Below, piece by piece: positions 24,069-36,274 of a stretch of 64,000 nucleotides of DNA. Position 1 is the first letter of the stretch, and every line of letters begins with the position of its first letter. Origin of the DNA: Neofusicoccum parvum (lineage: Eukaryota; Ascomycota; Dothideomycetes; Botryosphaeriales; Botryosphaeriaceae). The position numbers were made by a program, and so were the translations under genes. The notes below the pieces were generated by a model that saw nothing but the letters and a program-made list of their open reading frames with translations, was not told the origin of the DNA and searched no databases. The stretch spans positions 1,178,001-1,242,000 of the forward strand of contig CP087206.1 in NCBI GenBank assembly GCA_020912385.1, written 5' to 3'.

Positions 24069-24433
24069 GCCTTCTCTGGACGGCGCGTCTCAACCGCGGC
24101 GGATGGCGACGACTCCGACACCCGGGCGATGCTCCTGACGTAGTTTCCAGGGCGCGAGCAGCTGGCTGGCAGCGAGAAATGACTCGTTTGCGCTGGAGCT
24201 GGCGGCGGGCGATTTGGAAGGACGCGGCTTACGCGAACCGCGGCTGCGTGTGACCGCGCGCGGCTGAAGCGTGACCCTGGCGCATGCTTGCTACCCTCCA
24301 GCCCGCCCGACATCACAAGGCTGCCAGCCCAAGCGGCCGCCTGTCTCGACGCTCGTTATCATCTCCGTGCTATCCGAACTTTATCTCCACATTCTTTCCG
24401 CTTGGCGCTGCGTACAGCTCCCGCCCGCGCAAC
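24069..24433. other. divergent promoter region GNAT / CorA-like
   Basis: 365 bp separating the minus-strand GNAT and plus-strand CorA-like start codons, so it probably serves both genes. No distinct motif was identified. Confidence 0.4.
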
Positions 24434-26578
24434 ATGGCCGCCGACAGCAACCACCTGCAGCCCCCAGCTGCTGCGGTCGAGCTCATCTTGCCAGACTACT
24501 ACCACAGCCTTGGCAACGACGAGCTTCTGCGCAGCATCAGAAACCTTGACGACCCCAAGGAATTCCAGCGTCTGCAGGCCGATGTCCTGCGGCCGAACAG
24601 CCGCAACTTCTTCGTCGACTTCGGCGACGATCATGCCTGGTGCGCTTTCGATCTCAGCGATGTTGCCCTCAAGGCGCTGATGAGCAAACCTGTAGGTCTT
24701 TCCCGTCTTCCAATTCCTGGTCCTCTTCACTTTGTTGTCCCGTCAATACCTTGCCAGCTGACTAACGCCGTCCTCAGAGACCCTCAAGTCTTTATGGAAG
24801 ATGGATGTTCGTGAAAACCATGGAACTGTGCAAGCCGTTGGAACAGTTGCTGAATCTGTGACAGTAATGTTTGGACACCGTACAAGCAAAAAGACGTCAT
24901 TGGTGTAAGCAGTCTTATGGCCTGTCTCCTCTCTCACCTCTCACGCTGTCCAGACCATTGCAAAACACTACGACTTCTCTCCTCGACTCTATGGTTTGAT
25001 GAGGTCTGACCCATTCCCCAACGCCTCGAAGCACCCCGACTCGAAGCATGGCTCTTCCTTCTTCGAACGAAGATTCCGCGGCAGCATCCATCGTTCTATG
25101 CACCGACGGCCAGCTAGCGTAGCCCATAGTACTTCCTCAGCAATCGACCCTGAAAGCGTACCCGGCTTTGAGACGGAGGAAATTTCGCTGGACCAGGACT
25201 TCACCAAGATGATTAGCCACTACCGGCTGATCGACGAAGTATGGCACTGGTCAACCGTGGACGAAGGACGGCGGTACGTGAGTCTGGGCTACAACTCGCT
25301 GCACAGCACGCCTGCTAGCAGAGACCTAACCTCACCTCTCAAAATTGGTGGTCAAGAGGAAAAAAAAGAAAAGCACTCCGACCTACCGGAGGGCAAGCGA
25401 GTGTGGAGCTGGCTGGTGCTATGCGAGGACAAGACCGTCATCAACATCCACGAGGACCCGTTCCCGCAAAACAATGGCTACCTTGACCGCAGTGAGCACG
25501 AAATTCTCTACTCCATTCGGCGCAACCTCCTCAACGTCTTCCGAAACCTATCCAAAGCCTTTGATCCCTCCCGCTCCGCCGCCATCGCCATCCTACCTAT
25601 CAGACGACGAATAGGGGACAGCGATGAGGAGCGCGCACATCGGCCGAGCGACGCACCCGGGCTACTCTTTTACAATCTCTTCGACGATTGGTTCTCAACG
25701 TACAGCCTGGTAGCGCGGCGCGAGCACAAGTACGCAGCCGCGCTGGACAAGCTGCGCAATGATATGATGAAAAAAGCCGAGCTGGCGCACGTTGACCAGC
25801 TGCACTGCATCGGGCGGCAGCTCTCAGTGCTCAAACGCATGTACCAGAGCTACGAAGTCATCATCGACCGGGTGCTCGAGAAGCAGGAGCAGACTCTCGC
25901 CAGCCTCAAGAACTCGCACATCCTCGCCCTCGCCGAAGACGGTGCCAACGGCAGCATGACGCTCGATGACAACGCGAGCAGCAATGCGCACCCGATCGGC
26001 GAGGACGTCAGCATGCTGGGCGTGGCGCTGAGCTCGGCAGCGCGGGCCCGCTTCAAGCGCCTCAAGTACCGCACCAGGCTGTACGCCATCAGCGAGATCG
26101 AGGAGTGCCTGAGCCAGAAAGAAAGCCTTGTGATGATGGTGAGTGGCCACCAACGCCCCCTCGCCACCATATACACAACACTAATTTGGGCGTCCAGAAC
26201 TTCAACCTCATCGCCATCAAGGAATCCCTCTCGGTCGAACGCCTCACCCGCGTCACCCTCCTTCTCGCCAAAGCGACACTCCTCTTCATGCCCGTCTCCA
26301 TCATGGCCGCCTACTTCTCCTGTCAGTTCGAAGGCCAGGAGTTCACCGTCCGCCAGTTCTGGACCTGGTTCGGCGTCGTCGTCGGCGTCAGCCTCGTCGG
26401 GTTGTTCGTCTTCAGCTTTGTCAGCGGTACGATGGAGGGCAAGATGCTGTATAAGAGCATGAGTGCCTCGATGATGGACATGAGCAAGAAGTGGTGGGGG
26501 AAGAAGAAGAGCGAGAGGGCGGGTCGAAGAGCTCTTGGGCTCGAGGAGGCTGGGGCCGGGGTGGGAAAGGAGCAGTGA
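24434..26578 (+). CDS. CorA-like membrane protein without GMN motif
   Basis: Exons are 24434-24691, 24778-24806, 24865-24904, 24954-26138 and 26198-26578, giving 630 aa. The two tiny exons (29 and 40 nt) assemble GRWINVWTPYKQKDVIGTIA, then HYDFSPRLYGLM, which fits the N-terminal domain of fungal CorA-like proteins. The intron at 24807 uses the weak donor GTTCGT but is the only choice I found that joins the frames. Near the C-terminus are two predicted helices (TLLLAKATLLFMPVSIMAAY and WTWFGVVVGVSLVGLFVFSF), with a coiled-coil-like stalk before them, as in CorA. Where Mg2+ channels have YGMN, this protein has AAYFS followed by a short loop. It is therefore probably not a standard Mg2+ channel; transport function is unproven. 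Confidence 0.82.
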
Positions 26579-28776
26579 TTGGAGGTTAGAAAGGGTGTTG
26601 AGTAACGAGGTGGGTGTTGATGGTGGTGTGGTTCGCTCAGCAGGGGCTGAGACTTGAAAGGACAGGCTCATGATTATATGAAGAGGCTGGAGGCTTTTTG
26701 AAGTATTTTCTTTGCCTTGCTCAGAAGGCGATGGAGGGAGGAGCATTCGGGTTGCTGCCTGGAGTTCGGACCTCACGGGAGTGCTCTCATCCCCGAAAAA
26801 ACACTCTCTGATCATACGACGCATGGCATACACGGGAAGGCATAGGCATAGCATAGCATAGCGCACATGGCATGGCAAAGCAGCGGCATTGTAGTAGTAG
26901 CTAACGAGCATCACGCAACAACATCGTCCAGCACCACTTATCTCCCGCAGCAGAAACATGCTCACTACTCCGTACATGACTAGGGGAGCCCGTCCGCTAT
27001 CACATGCCTCAGCATCCACAGGCGGAAAAACCGTACCTGAAAAAAAAAAAGCAAAACGCGATGCATGCCGAAGCGCCACGCGCGTCGCAGCTGCAGCTGC
27101 AGCTGCCCAAACCCTTACTGTAACCGAAGACGACTGCAGCGCTGCAAACGAGAACGAGGCGGCGCGAACAAACACGAGACAATTGGGGCATGCGGCAAGC
27201 AAAGCATATCCACAATTCTTCCGTCCGCCCTCACCCGGAGGCCACCGACGAGACGGTAAATCTACCATTTTCTCCGTCCGCTACGTTCGACGATGGATGC
27301 GTAGCGTCCACGCGTAGCCACTCTGTTTGCTGCAGAACACGTAGTATCCACACCGCGAAACGCAGCAAGCAGCTCCCGAGGCCCGGCAGGCGAGCGGCCG
27401 CTCAATCAACGCGCGACGAGGGGCACACGATCGAGGGAGCAAGCGACGCGGACGAGCCCTAGCTTCCCGCGTGCTGCTGTATCTAACCCGTTCCACCCGA
27501 TACAGTGTATGACGCGCGCAATCACGTACTACTCAGGCAGCCCGTTTTGGTTCCCCACTTTGGCCCGCCCCGCCCTCTGGTGCCCGCCCCGCCGCCGCAA
27601 ACGAAATCAGAGTGGATGGGGCGAAGGGGAGGGTGGCCCCAAGGGCAAACGAGGCGGAATAATATCACTTTTCGCGAGCGGAAGTTTCGGATAGGCGAAA
27701 CGGACGGAAGCAACTCCATGCGATGGTAGTGCATCACCTTGGTAGGCGTCGAACCACCACACATGGCAGACCGAGAATAGCAGACGTGCGAATCTTTGAA
27801 GAAGAATAAGAACGCTTGACACGCCACGAAGACGTACCAAACGCATGTTTGATCATAGCTGCCCTAAACTCGGAAACTAAATCCAACACATAATCCCGGC
27901 GTCCTCCTCTCTTCTCTTCCAAACAAGAACTCAACAACGGATGGTGACGACGATGACGACAAAAAATAAATCTTTGATGATGATGATGATGACCGGGAGA
28001 AATTAGACAGTTAGCTGTTGGTGTGTGTGTGTGGTGTTGATGGCATTCCAACATCACTCTGCTTTCCAACTTTTTCCTCAGCTCTCCCCCTTTCACCACA
28101 CCCTCCATTTTTCCTCGAGTCGCGTAAACAGAACAACAGAAAGGAAACCAAACTGTTTTCCCTCCACTCCCACACTCCTGATCGCAAACTCCCCCTCCTT
28201 CTTCATTTTCCAAAGAACGCTGCAGAAACAAAAACCAAACAACGACAGTAACCACAAACAACCAACATGCGATGACAGCTCTCTCGAAATGGTGGCATGC
28301 ATATTGCTACATGGAGGTGGTTGGCATTTTTCGCAAGCTGGCTCGTGAAAAATGGGAACAAAGGACAGGCGCAACAAAGACAAATCGGAGGGTATCAGTA
28401 ACGACTGCAAGGTGCCATCAAGGCGTACGCATGGCACCTCCGGGAGAGCGATCAAAAGTACAAAAGGCGAGATGATAAACGAAAATGTCAGAAATGACCA
28501 AAGTATTGACAGGAACAAGACGCGTTCGCTGCTACTGCTGCTGCTGCGGCGGCGGCTGGGTATGAAGACGTTGCGCTAGGCGACAAGAAGAGAAGCGAAC
28601 AAGGATGAACGCCTGGCGCTCGTGTGTGGCGGCGTTTGGATGGACGATGGCGGTGCGGTCGGTGGTGATGCTACGCCCGAATCTCAGGCGCTGTGCCAGC
28701 TGTGCCAAGCTGGTGAGACTGGAGACGAACGATGAGGTCGATGAGGTGATTTGGTATTTATATTAGATGGATGGGC
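26579..28776. other. convergent intergenic region with simple repeats
   Basis: 2.2 kb between the stops of the CorA-like (+) and kelch-like (-) genes. It holds GCATA repeats (about 26840-26861), an A10 run near 27040, CTGCAG repeats near 27095-27110, a (GAT)n run at 27976-27992, and CTG/CGG repeats near 28530-28556. The open frames on both strands look like shadows, and no gene is supported. Confidence 0.5.
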
Positions 28777-31131
28777 TTAGAACTTCAGCCAACTCATGTC
28801 TTGGTTGCCGAGAGCCTTCTGCCTCTCGTCATCTGTGGGAACGGTGGACGGAACTCCCCTGGGGAAGACGGTCATTGTGCTTTCACGGCCAGGGGCAGGC
28901 ATCTTGGCAGTGTCAGGATGCAGGCTAGGCGGGTATAAGGAAGGGGTGCTGCTCTTGGGGTAGTAGGAGCTCGTGCCATCGTTGGGATAGTATGAGCTGG
29001 TGCCATCTTGGAAGGCGACTTCGCTCTGAGGCCGGCTGTCAGGGTAGAGACTGCTAGCAGCTCTGTTGTTCCACTGACTGCCTTCGATCGGTGTCCAGGT
29101 TTGTTGGCCCTCAGCGTGCGACATCCTCTTGGACTCGAAGCTCGAGATTGTGCTGACGCTGTTCGCACGTGCCAACTCGGCCCGCATGGGCGTGCCCAGA
29201 CCCATTCCGTGACTCGAGAGGTCCTCACGGGAGTTGCCGATGGTCGGACTTGCAGTCACAACCCGACTGATCCTGTTGCCGTCGAACGCATTGTTGGCGA
29301 AGCTTACATCCAAGGGTGGTAGCACCTGGGACGGATGGCTGAATTTGCCAGTCTGGGGTTCGCTTAGGTAACGCGAATTGGTGTCGTACTCAGACTGACT
29401 CACGCCGCTAAACCTGGAGTGGTTGGACGCGTAAGTCGAACGGTCGTAAGGCTCACTGGCCAGGTTGGTCGCTTCGTTGTTGGCGAAGTAACGGCTCCAT
29501 CCTGAACTGCGGCTCCGGCTTGGCTTTTCGTCGCCGACAGCTGCGGGCGGTGGTTGTGCCATGGGGTTCTGGACACTGTACGGAGGTGCTGCTCCAATGG
29601 GCGACATCTCGTGTGACTCTTGGTAGGCAAGCGGACTCTGCTTCTTCACCAGACCGGCGGTGCTGGCATCGCTGGGCAAGCCGCGAGTGTGCGTCTTTGG
29701 TGCCTTGGTGCCATTGCCAATCTTGCCTGAGATGATCGCCAAGGAAGTCTGAGATGCGTTGTTGTCTTGCATGTAGGGGGGCGCACTGGGTGTGCCTGGA
29801 TATCCTCCAAATTGGCTGACACCCCTATCCGCGAAACTGAGCCGATCCTTCTCTCCTCCCTTCTCTCCACCAGCGCCCTTGTTCTGTTGGCGTTTGCAAC
29901 GGAGCAGAAGCAAGATGATGATGAGGACAGCCGCAAGACCAAAGATTGTGCCAAGAGTTGCGCCCAGCACCGTCAGCATGCGGTTTTTGTGCTCATCATC
30001 GCCAGTGGATGACGAAGGTGAGGACGTCGAAGACGCTCCAATGCCTGTCGCGGAAGCAGTTGCGGAAGCAATAGCAGAAGCGACGGTAGAGGATGCAGCC
30101 GCGAGCGAAGACGAAGTTGCTGAAGCAATTTTGGAAGAGGAGCTCGAGGAAATTTTCGTAGGTTGCTGGCTTCCGTAGAACAACTCCGTGGCGTTCATCC
30201 AAGTGTTTTCCCTCTCATCGAAGATGGCAATCGGATCAGAGTCGTCGCCACCACTAATGATGGCACGGCCCTTGGAATCTTGAGCAATGGAGGCGCCAGA
30301 ACGGGTTGTGTCGGGTGCGAGAGAGCTGTTGTATGAGGGCCAGTCGCTCAGGGTTAGGTCCCGCTTCCTCTTTGCACCCACTGCCTGTCCAGTGGTGGCC
30401 TGCGCTCCACCAGCACCCAAAAGGGCTAGCCTCGTGACTTCGTTTGGAGAAGCGCCAAGGTTGTATTGCTCGAGCACTTTGCTGCCATCATCACCATCAA
30501 CCAGTGTGCACTTGGTCGTGGTCTGGTCAGCGATGGCAGCAGGGAGCTGAATACCAAGATTTTCCCAGCCGTTTGCAACACTGAACTTGAATATCTGGGC
30601 CTGGGAAGCTCCTCCTCCAACCATGAGCGCGGTGCTGTCGTCCCAGGTAAGGAGAATGGGGGAGACAACGTTTGGTGCGCCTCCGGAAGGATAAGACGAA
30701 ACACTGTAGGGGGCGGCGGTGTTGATGGTGTAGGTCCCGGACGATGATCCCTGGTCTCCGGTCACCTGCGAACCTGCGTAGATCAGGATCTGAGATGAGG
30801 ATTCCAGGTAGGCGGCGCCGTGGTTCACTCTCTGGGCCGTGATGGTGTCCGCAGGCGTAATCCATTCCCAGTCCTCGGCGGCGAAGTCATACTTCATGAG
30901 GCCGGGGTAATTGAGGCTAGCATCAACAGTTCCTCCAACAACGTAAAGTGCCCCTCCGCCGTATACGCACTGTGCCCCCGTTGCCGCGACGCTGAACTTC
31001 AGCGTCTTCCATTCCGCGTCCTCCGTAAGAGATATGGACTGAAAGGCATCCGGGGAGTAAACGTAGAGGGTGTTCTCGTGAACGACGGAGCAATGGTTCT
31101 TGAGCGCCACATCGGGCTTGGGCGGCGCCAT
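28777..31131 (-). CDS. kelch-like/galactose-oxidase-type propeller with one transmembrane segment
   Basis: A single-exon protein of 784 aa. Residues 10-320 show repeated beta-propeller blades with GG doublets (CVYGGGALYVVGGTVD, ALMVGGGASQAQIFKF, RAIISGGDDSDPIAIFDE). A Ser/Ala/Thr-rich linker follows (about 326-376), then one hydrophobic segment at about 387-411 (LGTIFGLAAVLIIILLLL) followed by basic RCKRQQNK, and a long disordered Ser/Pro-rich cytoplasmic tail. This layout suits a fungal cell-surface or endomembrane protein with a luminal propeller. No N-terminal signal peptide is visible (MAPPKPDVALKNH), which is odd for that topology. An upstream exon or non-classical topology is possible. 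Function unknown. Confidence 0.8.
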   Translation of the reverse strand: MAPPKPDVALKNHCSVVHENTLYVYSPDAFQSISLTEDAEWKTLKFSVAATGAQCVYGGGALYVVGGTVDASLNYPGLMKYDFAAEDWEWITPADTITAQRVNHGAAYLESSSQILIYAGSQVTGDQGSSSGTYTINTAAPYSVSSYPSGGAPNVVSPILLTWDDSTALMVGGGASQAQIFKFSVANGWENLGIQLPAAIADQTTTKCTLVDGDDGSKVLEQYNLGASPNEVTRLALLGAGGAQATTGQAVGAKRKRDLTLSDWPSYNSSLAPDTTRSGASIAQDSKGRAIISGGDDSDPIAIFDERENTWMNATELFYGSQQPTKISSSSSSKIASATSSSLAAASSTVASAIASATASATGIGASSTSSPSSSTGDDEHKNRMLTVLGATLGTIFGLAAVLIIILLLLRCKRQQNKGAGGEKGGEKDRLSFADRGVSQFGGYPGTPSAPPYMQDNNASQTSLAIISGKIGNGTKAPKTHTRGLPSDASTAGLVKKQSPLAYQESHEMSPIGAAPPYSVQNPMAQPPPAAVGDEKPSRSRSSGWSRYFANNEATNLASEPYDRSTYASNHSRFSGVSQSEYDTNSRYLSEPQTGKFSHPSQVLPPLDVSFANNAFDGNRISRVVTASPTIGNSREDLSSHGMGLGTPMRAELARANSVSTISSFESKRMSHAEGQQTWTPIEGSQWNNRAASSLYPDSRPQSEVAFQDGTSSYYPNDGTSSYYPKSSTPSLYPPSLHPDTAKMPAPGRESTMTVFPRGVPSTVPTDDERQKALGNQDMSWLKF

Positions 31132-33900
31132 TGTAATGATAGAATGAGGGTGAGGTTAAAGATCGGATAAGGAATGTGTCGCGACGTGGTATGCGGTAAA
31201 GTGTGGTGGGTAGAGAGCGGCGAGGTAGAGATACTCGAGATGTCCGAGGCGCGAGAAGGATCCCTAGCATGCGTCTTGCGCAGTCATGATGCGGTGGTCC
31301 TGTATGCTGTGCGATAGAGGCGGTCCTTCCGGCTTGGGCGGGCAGCGACTGGAGCGCGCGGTTCCTTATCCTTCCCAACGATGAAGACCCAGCCTCACAC
31401 ACAATAAACCCAACTCTGTTCCGCAGTTGTCCCCAGTTCCAGCGGGATGGAGGCCGAATCGGAAGCGTCGTCTGCGTTTGTTTCGGGCGGCGCGGTCGTG
31501 CGTTTCCGTTTGGATCCCGTCCAGAAGCCGATGGCGCCGCAATAGGGGAGTGTCGACACAGCGACAATGCGATGGATGTTCTGTAGCTGTCGAGACACGC
31601 TCGCGGTAGCAAGAGGCCAGCTAGGGCTTAGGCAGGCCGGCTAGGATGCGGTCGGATGGGTCGAGGAAGGTGCCGCTGCGGGCGAGGTAGGGAAGTCCTC
31701 GCTCTCGGAGGACGAGGTGTTAGAGAATGAAACACGGGCAAGCCTGCGCGAGACGCGGTCTCTGTCAAAGAGCGTGGGGGAGCCGACAGCTCGCGGTGCG
31801 GAGAAAGAGTGTGAGGGTCGACGGGTCAGGGTCGGTGGTCGGGGGTCGGCGGCAGAAGGGAGCGCGCAGGCGGCTCGCGTTCACAGGCAGTTATCGTGCG
31901 ATGCAGCGCAGCGGCGGCGTGACAGCGCGGTGGGCAAGCTGGGGACAGGCCGCACGCACGCTCGTAAGGGCCAGGGGACGTGTGGTTGAGAGAGCGTGGG
32001 CGCGGGCGGGCGAGGCAGCGGACGGCCTGAGCGCGCGGCACCTTCGGGCGCGGCCAGGGTGCAGAAAACAGTGCCCCACCCGCGCCAGAGCGCTTTGAAA
32101 CCACCTCAAGGCCGGTCGACCTGCTGCGGCGCGCAGGCGGCCAGGGCGCGGCCGGCAGCGCAGCGCAATTGCTCGTATCTGGAGGCAGCAAGCACACGGC
32201 GGGCGGCGCGCGCGCAGTCGCCGCCTGTCGCGATGCCTGATGCTCAATTTCCCGTGGTGGCTTCGCGCCGCTCAGATCGACAGGACGGCTTTAGCCCAGG
32301 GCGCATTGGGAGCGACGGCCGCTGCTCGCACGCGCGCATCCTCCGGGCGCTGGAGGCGCGCCCGCTCGCGTCTGCGTGCCGAGTGCAGTTCATGCGCCGC
32401 TGGTCGCTTCGTCGCCGCGCGCCCGCAGGTCTCAGCCGGCGCACGCGAAGCCGTCGGCCGCGCACAATGACGAAAAGGCCAGCCGTAGCGGGCGTTCGCT
32501 TCTGTCAGGGGCGGGTGTGCGGGCTAGGGTGTTCCTGAAACAAAGCGGACTCCTTGGCAGGCACGGCCAGGCGCACGCGGATCCCTCCCGGGTGGATAAG
32601 CTCCGGCCGCCATGATTCGTTTGCGCCCCCAACTGCCGCGGCGCAGAACCACCGCGCGCAAACGGCAGCCGCGAGCATGAAAAACGCCTATAGCACGCCT
32701 GCTATCTCGCGCGCGACCGCACCACCGCTGCCCGTCCGCCTCTGCGCGCTCACCGCCGCTGCGACTGCGACTGCAACTGCAACTGCAACGCCGACGATCG
32801 CACGCCCGCGGCCACGGCTGCGCCAACACGAGGCGCCGCGCCCGCATCTTATCTATTCGCGGACGTGAATAATTGCGTGTGCCCTGGGCCGAAGCGCGCG
32901 GCCTGCCGAGACACGCACCTCGTCACGTCCGCGGCCCTCGCAGCGCGCTGACTGGGCAATGGCATCATCTCAGTCCAGAGATCTGGCATGGCATTCCTGA
33001 CTCGGCGCCAAATGACTTGCAGCTCGCGACACAAGCCAGCGCAGACAATCTCCCTGCCCACCGCCGCCCCAGCGCCCGCGCCGCTGGATCGCCCTCGCAG
33101 TCGTCCACACACGCCTCCGGTCCCTCTGCGCCCAGCACCGCCGCCCAGGACCTCCGCCCAATCTCTCGCCGATGACATCAACAGGATCAGCATCGGAACG
33201 CTGCGCTGGCCGCGGGCGCTTGAATATTCTGATCGACCGTCTTCCAATTTACCGCGCCGCTGCAGCTAGCCAACCAGCCTCTCCCGCTCGCCTTCCCACT
33301 TTCCGCCCTGCCACCTGTCCGACAACGGCATCGATTGGCCTCCGCTAGACTTTTCAAGAAATTGTTCCCCAGTCTTTGGCGCTTTAGGGTGCGGCTATGC
33401 TGGCACGCGCTCCGATTTCGAGGCCAGCCTGGGGACCGCGTCTCCCGCGCCGACGAGCGCCCGCCATCTGGGCAGCAGCAGCGTAGGTCCGATTGCCTCT
33501 GCCAGGCCAGCAGTCAGTCCCGGGGTCCGCGCTGTCTACCCGCCGCAGCGGTCTCCTGACCCTGCGCCCGCCGCCGCAGGCTAGAGTTCGCAGGCACTCA
33601 AAATGCTTCCATGTTGAGCCCGCCAAGCCTTCCGCGGCCTTTCTAGAAGGATGCAATTTGCGGCTCGAGATTGCTCCAGCGCGCGCGGGAGCCCTGGCGC
33701 CCGGCTTGTTATTGCGCCGCTCCCCTGGCCTCGTGCGTCGCGGGACGGGAGTGCAGCTCTTGGATAGGAGGCGATCCCTGATCGCGGATCTGGCTGCTGC
33801 CGCATCATGCATGAAGGTACGGGTTACACATCGACGTCGTCTGCCCTTCGGATCCGTCACCACGGCGCCTTGAGACCATCGACGATGAATCAGGCCCCGA
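31132..33900. other. gene-poor GC-rich DNA
   Basis: About 2.8 kb, very GC-rich from 31700 on, with many overlapping frames on both strands dominated by Arg, Ala, Pro and Gly. A hexamer-like GCGACT/GCAACT run lies near 32758-32792. Apart from the kelch-like promoter at its left end I see no gene. Confidence 0.5.
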
Positions 33901-36274
33901 GCGTGTCGTGGAACGCTTCGCCTTGCACATCAAGAGCATCGTTGCCTCTTTGGGACGGTCTTGCAACTTTCCCTGGGGAGCACATGCAGGGTTTTTTCTT
34001 CTTCCTGACTCTCCTTCTCGTCCTTCCGGCACCCCACACGTGCGCAGTCTTTTGGCTTGCAGTAGTGTCAGTAGCTCAAGAAGGCCCTGGCGCGGCAAAC
34101 TTTGCCCGACCGTGTGTACAGAGAGATATAAATATCACGTGGCCAAAGCGAAGGCGTTTGTCTGCATGCAGACGCTTTGGAGTATGATCTAGCCTCTTTG
34201 GAAGAGGCTCTCAAAGCGGTGATAGCAAGACCAAAAAGGCAAGAGAGCCGGTAAGCTCGAGGATAAGGGCTAGGCATTCTTCCTCCCACGCGGGACCATC
34301 TCGGGCTCTGACGATGTCTAATGATCAGGCAACTCAAACTTTCCGTAGCGCGACCAGGAGGGTACTGATCTCCTCAAAGATGATCCCATCAGAGCTAGGT
34401 GACAGGCACTTCCATGATGAAGCATCCTTTTCGCCAGCACGCAGGTGGGTCGCAAAGCATTGCATCAGCATTACAAACACATGGAGCATCGAACTTTCGT
34501 CTGGACAAGTCCTTCAGCTTCTCATGCAATTGGTACCCAACTACTGCACTAAGTATCCTAGAAAACAAACTCTCGTATTTGAGGATGCAGAGCCTGGCAA
34601 TGGGCGTCTCGAGGGAAAAATCGAGCAGGACGGCTCGGACCCGATTTCCAGGAAGACAGAAGAACAAATAAAGATTAAGTTTTTCATACTTCCTTTCACC
34701 TTGTCCCAGCTTCATCCCCTTACAGATCTGCAGAACCATAATCTTGTCCTGCCCTCAGCCTTCACCATGTTCTTCCCCACGCTCGGAAACATCTCCATGT
34801 ACAGAATGCCACATTCATGGTCACCATTGACATCGTCGTGCCGTGTCTTCTGCGTGGCCGGGATCCGCATACTCCCTCCATATAATGTAAACGCCACTCA
34901 GCCTCATTGTCTCCCCAAACGCCGGTCACGGACATGAGTATATCCGGGGCTACTATACATGAGAACGTCACTAAGTGTCGTGCCAAATATATGCACTGGG
35001 AACACTCTGCATCAGAACACCACCAAGTCTCACGCAAACAACACATGTACGCCGAACACGCTGTACATGAGAGCCTACCCAAATCTCCTCCGTAATCCGG
35101 TCTTTGCGCCGCGGAGCGCTGCACCTCATCTGCACCGGCTCTCTGCAGCTGCAACTAGCAGAGCAGAGCCTCATACGAGCCCAAGCGCCATTGACGATGA
35201 AATAAAAACCCAAACACGAAGACGAAAACACAAGCAGTCCCCCGCGCGCGCGCTCTCTCCACCCAGGCACCCGAGCCCGGCGAGAAGCCCTCTCGACACC
35301 GCAGCCCTCAGCTCGAGATCGCCGCGACCCGCGCGCGAATAGGCAACGACCACTCCGCCGATCTCTGCTGTGGCGTTCTGGCTCCCGTCCGAGCAGCCTC
35401 CTCCTCCCCTTTCCGGCAACTGCAACCCGGAAGCGGGCCGGTGCACCCGAGCGCGCGCGCGTCTTGGCCTTCCGACTTGGCATTATGCGACGATAATCTA
35501 CAACACCACGCGGCTGTCCCCCTTCCTCGCGGCTCTGCGCATTTGATTGCGGCGTGCCGAGTGATCCGCCGGTTGGAGCCGCGGGGGGTGGCACGAAGTG
35601 GCGTCCGGAGGGATGTTTGGATGTCCGGGTGTTCTTTTTTTTCTTCTAGGTGGCTTTGTAGTGGATCGGAGCAAGTGCCGGGTGGAAGGGGAGGTGGCGA
35701 GGGCACTCGCTTGGAGTTGTGGCCCCTTTTGATTTGCTGTGTCTTCGTGGCGGTGGGTTTGAGCCAGGGATTCAGGTGGGTGGAGCGTTGTATTGGTGTA
35801 ACGGTCGGGGAAGGGAGTGATGTGTCTGAGTGCTGAGAAGGAGTACCAATAGATCCCGTGAACGCGAAACGGATCCGAAAAGACGTTTGAATGCGTCGAT
35901 AAAATGCAGCAAGAGCACAGATTTGCTACTAACGTACGATTCCTAAAGGGTGCTCATGTCCAGAACTCTTACGAAAATGCATCGTACTTCAAAATGTTCG
36001 ATAAAACTTTGTGAACTCGTGACATCGTCGATCGTCTTCAAGCCTTCCACCTTTGCGTTTCTATCCTTAGGGATGTTGAGAAAGACTCTCTAAAAAAACA
36101 CTCAGACCATGTCGGATTCGCGACGTGGAAAGCGTCGATGTGGAGTCCGTCCGAGCCAGGAGGCAATTTCGGTTTTCCACTCGACAAACAACACACGTAA
36201 AATGGATAGAACTTTCTTTCTAACAGATCGGGATCTGGGTCTGGTAGATTGGTGAACTCATACCTTTTGAGAGT
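33901..36274. other. gene-poor DNA of mixed composition
   Basis: No convincing gene. The longest frame (34314-34937, plus, 207 aa) matches nothing I know and has no intron-exon logic; I do not call it. A TATA-like GATATAAATATC lies at about 34125. An imperfect tandem repeat is listed separately. From 35840 the DNA becomes AT-richer towards the decayed coding region. Confidence 0.45.
34958..35090 (+). repeat. imperfect tandem repeat, unit about 52-56 bp
   Basis: Copies start with CATGAGAACG at 34958, CATCAGAACA at 35010 and CATGAGAGCC at 35066. They share CANNAGAAC...ACNAAGT...CNCGCNAA...GNNGAACAC.CTG blocks, and the third copy is partial. A looser relative may begin near 34932 (CATGAGTA). 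The copies are diverged, so the alignment is by eye. Confidence 0.5.

Noticed and set aside
25850..27268. 472-aa minus-strand frame
   Set aside because: It is antisense to the CorA-like gene, and its composition mirrors that gene's codons.
34314..34937. 207-aa plus-strand frame
   Set aside because: No family, no codon or splice support, and many residues unlike natural proteins; more likely chance in gene-poor DNA.
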